Assembly: GCA_015490675.1 (NCBI GenBank)
Contig: WFXI01000114.1
Span: 1-6,522, forward strand
Source: Hydrogenothermaceae bacterium
GTDB taxonomy: Bacteria; Aquificota; Aquificia; Aquificales; Hydrogenothermaceae
DNA length: 6,522 nt
Reading direction: 5' to 3'
Shown: positions 1 through 5,103 of the stretch, one piece after another
Layout: each line of letters opens with the position of its first letter
Numbering within the stretch: the stretch's first letter is position 1
Made by a program: the position numbers and the translations under genes
Notes under the pieces: model-generated
Database searches by the model: none
What the model saw: the letters and a program-made list of their open reading frames with translations, nothing else
What the model was told of the DNA's origin: nothing

Positions 1-1
1 C

Positions 2-385
2 GAAAAAATTAAATGTGGTTCATGTCTTCTGGATGTATCACAGACTAAAGCTATGCCAGAGCTTTACTGCGGAGGTGTCCCTGTATTTACCCAGACCAGT
101 ATTTTAGGATATACCGCTAAAGCTACTGCAAATATCTCTTACTCCCTAAAAGATGTAGAAAGCCATATTAGAGGAACAGAAACATACCATCTAATATCCA
201 ATGCAGTGGAAAGGTATGTAAGAGCTATGGAAAGAAAAGGTATAGCCGTTGAAAAATCTATTTTAAAGAAACTCTTAATAGAAAACGCAGTCAAGGACAG
301 CAAAACACTAAATCTGGCACTTACCAGAATGCAAAAAGAAGAAGAACCTTCCAGAATATTTGGACTTTTGAGAGGTGGAAGATGA
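2..385 (+). CDS. C-terminal part of an unrecognised Cys-containing protein (5' end outside window)
   Basis: The reading frame is open from the first bases of the window to a TGA stop. The first internal ATG (position 53) has no Shine-Dalgarno site before it, so the gene almost certainly begins upstream and only about 127 C-terminal residues are seen. The visible part starts with a C-G-S-C pair, followed 16 residues later by another Cys (LYCGG). This could be part of a metal-binding knuckle, but a fourth ligand is not evident. The rest looks mostly helical and charged, ending in a basic LLRGGR tail. I do not recognise the family and see no signal peptide or membrane segment in this part. Its stop overlaps the start of the next gene (ATGA), so the two are translationally coupled. 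By context it is probably a component of the same conjugation-type operon; this is inference only. Confidence 0.7.
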   Translation, partial: EKIKCGSCLLDVSQTKAMPELYCGGVPVFTQTSILGYTAKATANISYSLKDVESHIRGTETYHLISNAVERYVRAMERKGIAVEKSILKKLLIENAVKDSKTLNLALTRMQKEEEPSRIFGLLRGGR

Positions 386-1767
386 AAACAGATATTTTAG
401 AAAAAGGCTATATTACCCTTGGCAGAGGGTATGAAATAAAACAGGATGGAAATTTTGGAGAAGTTGGCCTTATAAAAATCACAGATGCAGACCTGTCAAC
501 ACATATTCATGTTTTAGGTGCTACTGGTGCAGGGAAAACGCTTTTGCTAAAGCTTCTGGATACACAATTTCTATATAACGGATATAGCTTAATAAAACTG
601 GATATGAAATTTGATGAAGATAATTTTAGGCTGGTATATGCTTTGTCCCATTATCTAAATAAACCTTTTTACTTTCTAAATCTTGCAGCCGCAACAGGAA
701 GTGATTCTGGTTTATCTGGATACGGAACCCATTCTTATAACCCTCTGGAAACAGGAGATGAGCTTTCTATTACAGCAAAAATTATGCAGGCTACAAAAGG
801 GGAAGGAGCCGTTTCTTACTATGAAGAAGTTAAAGAAACAACCGTTAAAGCCTTCGTTTCTGCATTTTTAGGAACAGGCAAAAAATGGTCTTTTAGAGAC
901 TGGTATGCAACTCTTATAGATTACGAAATTCTCCTTGAGCTTATAAGACAAACCAAAAACCAGCAGGCTAAAACATACCTATACAACCTATATGAAAGGC
1001 TCAACGATGATAAAAAAAGAATGCAGGCAGAAAAGGATATATCGGGTTTGAGGAACTTTACCGCAAAAATGTCTGACTATGATTTTTTAAACTCTTATGT
1101 GTCAGATATAAATTTTGAAAAACTGATTTTTGCCGATGCCGTTGTTTACGTGGTTTTACCAAAGCTTTTGTTTGGAGAAGTAGCAAAAAGTCTCGGAAAG
1201 ATGATAGCCTCAGACCTGCAGTATGTTACGGGTTATCTATCAGCTAACATGCAAAAAACAAAAGTGGTATTAAGCATAGATGAGTTTGAAAACTTTGTTT
1301 TTGAAGGTATCCAGGATTTATTTAACAAAGGTAGAAGTGCAGGAGTAAGGATTATCGCAGCTCATCAATCTCTTTCTGATATATCCCACGAGGAAAAGGA
1401 AACTATGAAAAAGATAATACAGGCAAACACCAGAATAAAAATATTCTTAGCCCAGGCAGATACCGAAAGTGCTCAATGGTTTAGCCAATTATTAGGTAAA
1501 AGACCTATGAGAATAGCTTTTGGGATAGAAGATACACTGAATGTCCAAGATAATTACACGTATCTGGTAGAACCTAACCAACTAACATCTTTGCAAAACT
1601 TTCAGGCTTATTTTTATGTCCGCGGAAAAGCATACAAAGGACACATATATACCGTTCCATCTAATTTTGAAATTGGAAAAGATGTTCCTTATCTGAGGAT
1701 AAAGCCTACTATAAAAAGAGAAAATGGCATAAAACTATGGGAAAAGCTTTTAAATAAACAAAGATAA
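382..1767 (+). CDS. TraG/TraD/VirD4-like type IV coupling ATPase without membrane anchor
   Basis: The 461-residue protein is a P-loop NTPase of the conjugative coupling-protein type, which uses ATP to feed DNA into a secretion channel. Walker A is GATGAGKT at residues 46-53, in the usual setting HVLGATGAGKT. It is followed by LIKLDMKFD, matching the family's strand after Walker A, and by SYNPLETGDE, equivalent to the YNPL..GDP region. Walker B is VVLSIDEF (about 295-302, with D300 and E301). It leads into the helix EGIQDLFNKGRSAGVR and then IIAAHQS with a sensor-like Q329, typical of the TraM-recognition part of TraD/TraG. VirD4 proteins usually carry N-terminal transmembrane helices. None is visible here, so it may need a membrane partner. 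The start overlaps the upstream stop (ATGA) and has a Shine-Dalgarno-like GAGGTGG just before it. A HerA- or FtsK-like DNA pump is the main alternative. Confidence 0.8.
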   Translation: MKTDILEKGYITLGRGYEIKQDGNFGEVGLIKITDADLSTHIHVLGATGAGKTLLLKLLDTQFLYNGYSLIKLDMKFDEDNFRLVYALSHYLNKPFYFLNLAAATGSDSGLSGYGTHSYNPLETGDELSITAKIMQATKGEGAVSYYEEVKETTVKAFVSAFLGTGKKWSFRDWYATLIDYEILLELIRQTKNQQAKTYLYNLYERLNDDKKRMQAEKDISGLRNFTAKMSDYDFLNSYVSDINFEKLIFADAVVYVVLPKLLFGEVAKSLGKMIASDLQYVTGYLSANMQKTKVVLSIDEFENFVFEGIQDLFNKGRSAGVRIIAAHQSLSDISHEEKETMKKIIQANTRIKIFLAQADTESAQWFSQLLGKRPMRIAFGIEDTLNVQDNYTYLVEPNQLTSLQNFQAYFYVRGKAYKGHIYTVPSNFEIGKDVPYLRIKPTIKRENGIKLWEKLLNKQR

Positions 1768-1802
1768 AAGTAGTAACCAAAGTTTATAAAAATAAAAGGA
1801 GG

Positions 1803-1818
1803 GCTATGTCTTCATAGC
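1803..1818 (-). terminator. Short hairpin between convergent genes, possible terminator of the toxin operon
   Basis: A perfect 6-bp inverted repeat (GCTATG / CATAGC) flanks a four-base loop. Read on the minus strand it covers the toxin stop codon region and is followed by CCTCC and then a T-rich run (TTTTATTTTT), which resembles a weak intrinsic terminator for the toxin-antitoxin unit. On the plus strand, after the ATPase gene, no T-run follows, so termination in that direction is less likely. The stem is short and only moderately G+C-rich, hence the low confidence. Confidence 0.4.
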
Positions 1819-2267
1819 AAATCATTCATACTTCTTATAAGTTTGATTTTTTCAGTTATGGTTGCTTTTTCAAAGTCGCTATCAAAAGAAGCTATCTTAT
1901 CTATTCCGTAATACTTACAAGTAGCTAAAATTAAAGCATCATTAGTTAATAGGTTATATTTTTCTATAAATTCAAGAGAAATATTTAGTACTTCTTTATT
2001 TTCTTCTAAGACTTCAAATAACAAAAGCAACTCTGAATAGTTTTTCAATTCTTTTATTAGAGATGAAATCAAATTTTGGCTTTTAATCGTTAATATGGAC
2101 TTGCCTGATTTTAGAACCATTAATTTAAAAAGAACTTCTGAAAATACTATGCTATTAATATATACATCAAATTTATCAGTTGCTAATTCTAATATTTCTT
2201 TAGCTGTAGTGTTTCCTTTAAAATTTTCAATAAAAATGGAACTGTCAATAAATATTTTATTGTTCAT
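1812..2267 (-). CDS. vapC: PIN-domain ribonuclease toxin, VapC type
   Basis: This is a predicted Mg2+-dependent RNase toxin of a type II toxin-antitoxin system. From the chosen ATG it is 151 residues, close to the usual VapC size. The PIN signature residues are visible: D8 in IFIDSSIFIE, E44 in VFSEVLF, D110 in LTNDALILAT, and D129 with D131 in ASFDSDF, so the active site looks intact. The frame also contains a TTG nine bases upstream (2276). I prefer the ATG because the protein then begins MNNKIFIDSS, as PIN domains do. The start lies inside the antitoxin gene (11-base overlap) and has only a weak ribosome-binding site, which fits translational coupling to the antitoxin. Targets of VapC-like toxins are often tRNA or rRNA, but the target here cannot be told from sequence. 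It is convergent with the ATPase gene. Confidence 0.85.
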   Translation of the reverse strand: MNNKIFIDSSIFIENFKGNTTAKEILELATDKFDVYINSIVFSEVLFKLMVLKSGKSILTIKSQNLISSLIKELKNYSELLLLFEVLEENKEVLNISLEFIEKYNLLTNDALILATCKYYGIDKIASFDSDFEKATITEKIKLIRSMNDLL

Positions 2268-2457
2268 ACCATTCAAACTCTGATTTTGCTTCTAATTTCC
2301 TGTTTCCTTTTAATGTATTAAACGTAGTGTTTATAAGTTTTTTTGCTTTTTCTTTTTTTTCTATCTCTTCAATGAACTTTTTTATTTGCTCTAAAGTTAA
2401 AGATGTTCTTATCTTTAATTCTCCCTTGTCTTTTGTTTCTATTATAACTTTACCCAT
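2257..2457 (-). CDS. Small antitoxin partner of the PIN toxin (VapB-like role)
   Basis: The 66-residue acidic/basic protein lies immediately upstream of the PIN toxin and overlaps it, the standard antitoxin-first order. It starts with a beta-like segment (KVIIETKDKGELKIRTSL), then a strongly charged helix (EQIKKFIEEIEKKEKAKK), and ends in an aromatic/acidic tail (EFEWYEQ) that could wrap around the toxin. I cannot assign the DNA-binding fold (AbrB, RHH or other) from sequence, so the role rests mainly on position and size. The ATG is preceded by AAGGTG with five-base spacing, a good ribosome-binding site. If it behaves like other antitoxins, it would neutralise the toxin by direct binding and may repress its own promoter just upstream. 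Confidence 0.75.
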   Translation of the reverse strand: MGKVIIETKDKGELKIRTSLTLEQIKKFIEEIEKKEKAKKLINTTFNTLKGNRKLEAKSEFEWYEQ

Positions 2458-2511
2458 AACAGCACCTTAATTAAACAAGATTCATAGAACTAAATATAAA
2501 ACTTATAGGAA

Positions 2512-2541
2512 ATTTTACCACATGACCTTTATTTGTGTAGA
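2512..2541 (-). promoter_or_regulatory. Candidate promoter of the toxin-antitoxin operon
   Basis: On the minus strand, TAAAAT (2512-2517) is preceded by TGG, giving an extended -10 (TGnTAAAAT). TCTACA (2536-2541) lies 18 bases upstream as a 4-of-6 match to a -35. It sits about 55 bases before the antitoxin ATG. The surroundings are so A+T-rich that chance matches are common. Confidence 0.35.
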
Positions 2542-2651
2542 AAATCTAAAGTTTAAAATTTATCTATAAAATATATTCACCAGAAATATATGAATTTTTA
2601 TTTAATTATTTTTATATAAAAAATGGTTGTTTATTTTTACTTGTATTTGTC

Positions 2652-2720
2652 ACGTTACCTAATTGTTGGCGGATATTTGAAGTCTCAGAAAGCGATTAGG
2701 TGAGAGATGAAAATCCGAAC
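2652..2720 (+). other. Possible structured RNA or element remnant in the 300-bp intergenic region
   Basis: The 2458-2757 stretch has no convincing gene. Most of it is extremely A+T-rich, but about 2650-2757 is clearly richer in G and C. Bases 2655-2667 can pair with 2691-2703: a perfect ACCTAAT/ATTAGGT core, extended by G-U and Watson-Crick pairs to 13 pairs. The loop segment CGGAT (2670-2674) is complementary to ATCCG (2713-2717), which together would form an H-type pseudoknot. TCTCA (2683-2687) with TGAGA (2701-2705) is a competing helix. The G-U pairs favour a plus-strand transcript. It could equally be the decayed end of a mobile element. No matching RNA family was recognised. Confidence 0.25.
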
Positions 2721-2757
2721 CATATATCTACTTGTTATGTAACATTGGGACACCAAA

Positions 2758-3189
2758 TCACAATTCACCGTGAATCATCATACATTTTCCATTTTCATTC
2801 ACAGCAACTATAAAATCTACAAGCTGTTTTGTCTCAAGGGCTTTGGCAATTCTTTTCTTGCTTTTAGGTAGACCTATACCAACCTTTAGAATAGATGTGT
2901 TGCAATCCCTATGAAGCCTATTTAAACTTTGCTTGTATAATTTAGATGTTTTCAGTTCATACATTTTCTCAAAGTCTTTTTTCCAGTATCTATCTTTATT
3001 TTCCATTATGATCAAGATATTCCCTTTTGAAGCTATTATGTCAGGTTTTATCCCCTCATTTTTGTTTTTACAAGTGTCTGTATGCAAGAGGAATCCAGTT
3101 CCGCTTTGAGGGAAGTCGAAAGATACAATACGATATCCTTTTTTTTTAAGAAATTTCAATATAGCTTTTGTTACGATTTCTTCATTCAT
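2758..3189 (-). CDS. Small PD-(D/E)XK nuclease, last gene of the restriction operon
   Basis: The 143-residue protein carries a compact PD-(D/E)XK nuclease motif: an N-terminal helix with E4, then G-I-K-P49-D50-I-I-A, and twelve residues later E63-N64-K65. This is the classic metal-binding core of restriction-type nucleases. Positive residues follow (RYWKKDFEK, KSKKR). It is too small to carry a separate DNA-recognition domain, so it may be a second, cleavage-only subunit for the preceding endonuclease, as in two-subunit restriction enzymes. A repair nicking enzyme acting with the glycosylase is another possibility. I do not recognise the exact family. I chose the ATG at 3189, which overlaps the upstream stop by one base (TGATG) and has GGAG nine bases upstream, over a GTG at 3204. 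Its base composition is more A+T-rich than that of the upstream endonuclease gene. Confidence 0.7.
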   Translation of the reverse strand: MNEEIVTKAILKFLKKKGYRIVSFDFPQSGTGFLLHTDTCKNKNEGIKPDIIASKGNILIIMENKDRYWKKDFEKMYELKTSKLYKQSLNRLHRDCNTSILKVGIGLPKSKKRIAKALETKQLVDFIVAVNENGKCMMIHGEL

Positions 3190-4412
3190 CACCCCTCTCT
3201 CCACATTGCTCCGTCTGGAAACAGTATGGCATCTGCAAAAAATGAGTACACTCTTATGTGTTTTACTTTAGTAAACATACATCCATATCTTGCCTGCATA
3301 TAGTATCTGGGAATATCCACCCCTCTTAACGTCGAAAAATTGGAAGCATCAAGCAAACATCTACCAGGATTTCTGACTGAAGAAAGTGCAGATATGAAGT
3401 CATTAATAGAGCTCCCTTTAGTGGAATTGACACTAATGGTCATGTTTGCAGAGTTATAGTTGACCTGGCCCCACGCCAAAACGAGATTCTTATCACGATC
3501 CTCATAGGTTTTACCCACACGACATCTCATATAATCAAGTGCCGACAATGCTCCTGGATATGGGTCCCCACGAAACCTGGCATCAATTTGATAAACAACA
3601 GTCTCACTTCTAGAGGTCAAAAGATCACCAAAGACATATCCTAGAGGAGCGAATCCGCTCAAAAAATTCAAAAGTGCTTGAGTGGGCACAACAATGGTTG
3701 CTGTATCTGGTGACCATTGTCTTGTTAATCCATTTTTGCCCACGCATTCTTGTTGCATCCAACTTCGACGATTTACCACCAACCGCTCGTTTATAAGAGG
3801 AATAGTTGTGTGCCCTTTTAAACTTCTTAAGAGCACCAAGTTTATGAAGTTAAAAAAGTCTTTCATCTCTGAATCACCTGAATCAGGAGCCGACGGGAAA
3901 CTATTATCGTTTTTCAAGCCTTTAGTGTGCACATTTGGAGGTCTGGTGTTTGAGTGTGTCCTATAATAGGTTGGATGGTAAAACAAAAGTGCTGGAATGT
4001 TATATATTTGCATCAACCGCTCCATGGCATAAAAAATGTTTGGGTTGATTCTATCCCATCTTTGATAGGATTGTCTGGTTATAAATGTTGCCTCGGGGTA
4101 AATGTAAACAGCCGGCACACCATTCTCCACGGCAGCAGCAATTCTGGCAAATCTTTGGAAGGCGTTGTGACCTGTTCCAGCCTCCTTGGAAATTTCCACG
4201 GCAACGATCGGGTCACCATCTTTCTCCACTATGATGTCTGGGGCATCCAGGTAAAGTATGTTTTTCAAATGTCCCGGCATCTTGTGAAAGCGGTTGGGAT
4301 TGTTGGCATCACTTTCTGCCAATTTGCTCAATGCAGGAGAATGGCTTCCCAAATTGGTGTTTTGTATCAGCCAATCTGCCAAGTCTTTTGTACTATACCA
4401 CACTCTAAACAT
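3189..4412 (-). CDS. Putative type II restriction endonuclease (PD-(D/E)XK-like)
   Basis: This protein of 407 residues is predicted to cut unmodified DNA at the site protected by the upstream methyltransferase. An N-terminal nuclease-like core is visible: A57-P58-D59-I-I-V, a short hairpin (EKDGD), then V72-E73-I74-S75-K76, and a conserved-looking helix GTGHNAFQRFARIAAAVENG followed by the strand VPAVYIYP. That is the PD...ExK topology, with Ser where Lys usually stands and Lys one residue later. About 250 further residues of unrecognised sequence probably serve DNA recognition and dimerisation. There is no ATPase or helicase motif, so a type I or III enzyme is unlikely. The assignment rests on the motif plus its operon with a methyltransferase; the recognition site is unknown. 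The ATG start overlaps the glycosylase stop by 8 bases. Upstream GTG (4427) and ATG (4421) codons are less well placed for a ribosome site. Confidence 0.7.
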   Translation of the reverse strand: MFRVWYSTKDLADWLIQNTNLGSHSPALSKLAESDANNPNRFHKMPGHLKNILYLDAPDIIVEKDGDPIVAVEISKEAGTGHNAFQRFARIAAAVENGVPAVYIYPEATFITRQSYQRWDRINPNIFYAMERLMQIYNIPALLFYHPTYYRTHSNTRPPNVHTKGLKNDNSFPSAPDSGDSEMKDFFNFINLVLLRSLKGHTTIPLINERLVVNRRSWMQQECVGKNGLTRQWSPDTATIVVPTQALLNFLSGFAPLGYVFGDLLTSRSETVVYQIDARFRGDPYPGALSALDYMRCRVGKTYEDRDKNLVLAWGQVNYNSANMTISVNSTKGSSINDFISALSSVRNPGRCLLDASNFSTLRGVDIPRYYMQARYGCMFTKVKHIRVYSFFADAILFPDGAMWREG

Positions 4413-5103
4413 GGGAATCATCTCCACTTACAGATGATTTTTTATTGTTAATATAAAAATTGCACATTTGGGCTAATGGACAAATGTCGCAAAGGGGTTT
4501 GCTGGGTTTGCAAACTTCTGCAGAAAAATCTAGGAGATAATAGTTGTAATTTACAAAATCATCGTCTGGGAGAAGCTTTTCAGCAAAATCCCACAGATAA
4601 TCTGCCTTGTGAATTTCAACTGCTTTTGGAATCGAAAAAAATCTGTGGAAAAGTCTTTGAATATTATGATCTACTATGGGTCTTCTCCTTTTGTAAAAAA
4701 AGCATTCGACAGCATTTGCAATATATCGACCACAATGTGGAAGTCCCAGAATTTCCTGATAAGTGGGCATTTTCTCCACACCGTATAGTAAGTGTGATAT
4801 CTTTTTCAAAGCAGCAGCTCTTTGATTATGGAGCCCCAAGGGTTTTAGAATTCTCTTCAGTTCATTTTCCTCCCTTTGCGCCAAGTCACAGAATGTTCTA
4901 AATTCTTTTAGAAAAATTTCTCTCATAAAACGATCAACAGTTTCAGACTTTGTCCTCCTTAGGAAAAATTCTGCAACAAACACAATGAAAAAGTCGTTGT
5001 TTCTCTCTCTCCAAATGAATGTTCTCTTGTTTTTCATGCCCCATTCAACAATTTTATTGACAAAAAATCGCTCTTTTTGCGTCAATTGTGTAAATCTATC
5101 CAT
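4405..5103 (-). CDS. HhH-GPD [4Fe-4S] DNA glycosylase, probably thymine-specific at T:G mismatches (Mig/MutY type)
   Basis: The 232-residue protein belongs to the Nth/MutY superfamily of base-excision glycosylases. Visible features in order are VAEFFLRRT (42-51, the helix with the MutY Glu37-equivalent E45, and LRRT as in the archaeal mismatch glycosylase Mig.MthI), GLHNQRAAALKK (90-101), and the helix-hairpin-helix at 119-133 (LGLPHCGRYIANAVE). The catalytic Asp is D145 in IVDHNIQR, and the iron-sulfur ligands are C198-x6-C205-x2-C208-x5-C214. The residue that is Lys in Nth and Ser in MutY is Tyr127 here, as in Mig.MthI, so a T:G mismatch monofunctional glycosylase is expected. There is no C-terminal NUDIX-like domain as in long MutY. 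It would remove T formed by deamination of 5-methylcytosine made by the gene before it. A GAGGTGA site precedes the start by nine bases, and the start overlaps the methyltransferase stop by 8 bases. Confidence 0.88.
   Translation of the reverse strand: MDRFTQLTQKERFFVNKIVEWGMKNKRTFIWRERNNDFFIVFVAEFFLRRTKSETVDRFMREIFLKEFRTFCDLAQREENELKRILKPLGLHNQRAAALKKISHLLYGVEKMPTYQEILGLPHCGRYIANAVECFFYKRRRPIVDHNIQRLFHRFFSIPKAVEIHKADYLWDFAEKLLPDDDFVNYNYYLLDFSAEVCKPSKPLCDICPLAQMCNFYINNKKSSVSGDDSHV
4418..4425 (-). promoter_or_regulatory. Ribosome-binding site that sets the endonuclease start
   Basis: GGAGATGA on the minus strand is a 7-of-8 match to GGAGGTGA and ends five bases before the ATG at 4412. The in-frame GTG at 4427 overlaps this element and the ATG at 4421 lies within it, so the 4412 start is preferred. 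It lies inside the end of the glycosylase gene, supporting coupled translation. Confidence 0.6.

Noticed and set aside
2563..2600. Imperfect inverted repeat of ATATAT-type sequence as an operator
   Set aside because: The arms do not align without shifts, and such matches are expected in DNA this rich in A and T.
2640..2760. A tRNA or CRISPR repeat in the intergenic island
   Set aside because: No cloverleaf with acceptor, anticodon and T arms could be drawn, and no unit is repeated at regular spacing.
2763..2775. ATTCAC-C-GTGAAT odd palindrome at the end of the small nuclease gene
   Set aside because: It overlaps the last codons, has a one-base centre unsuited to a hairpin, and no T-run follows on the minus strand, so I do not call a terminator or operator.
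2758..3189. Small nuclease as a true Vsr homologue
   Set aside because: It has a PD...ENK core rather than Vsr's arrangement of Asp and His catalytic residues, and no Vsr zinc-site cysteine/histidine pattern is visible.
3682..4451. Plus-strand open frames of 94 and 165 codons opposite the endonuclease gene
   Set aside because: They lie antisense to a gene with clear motifs, have no recognisable domains and no convincing ribosome site; they are shadows.
4476..4901. Plus-strand 141-codon frame opposite the glycosylase gene
   Set aside because: The opposite strand encodes an intact catalytic and iron-sulfur glycosylase; this frame shows no family features.
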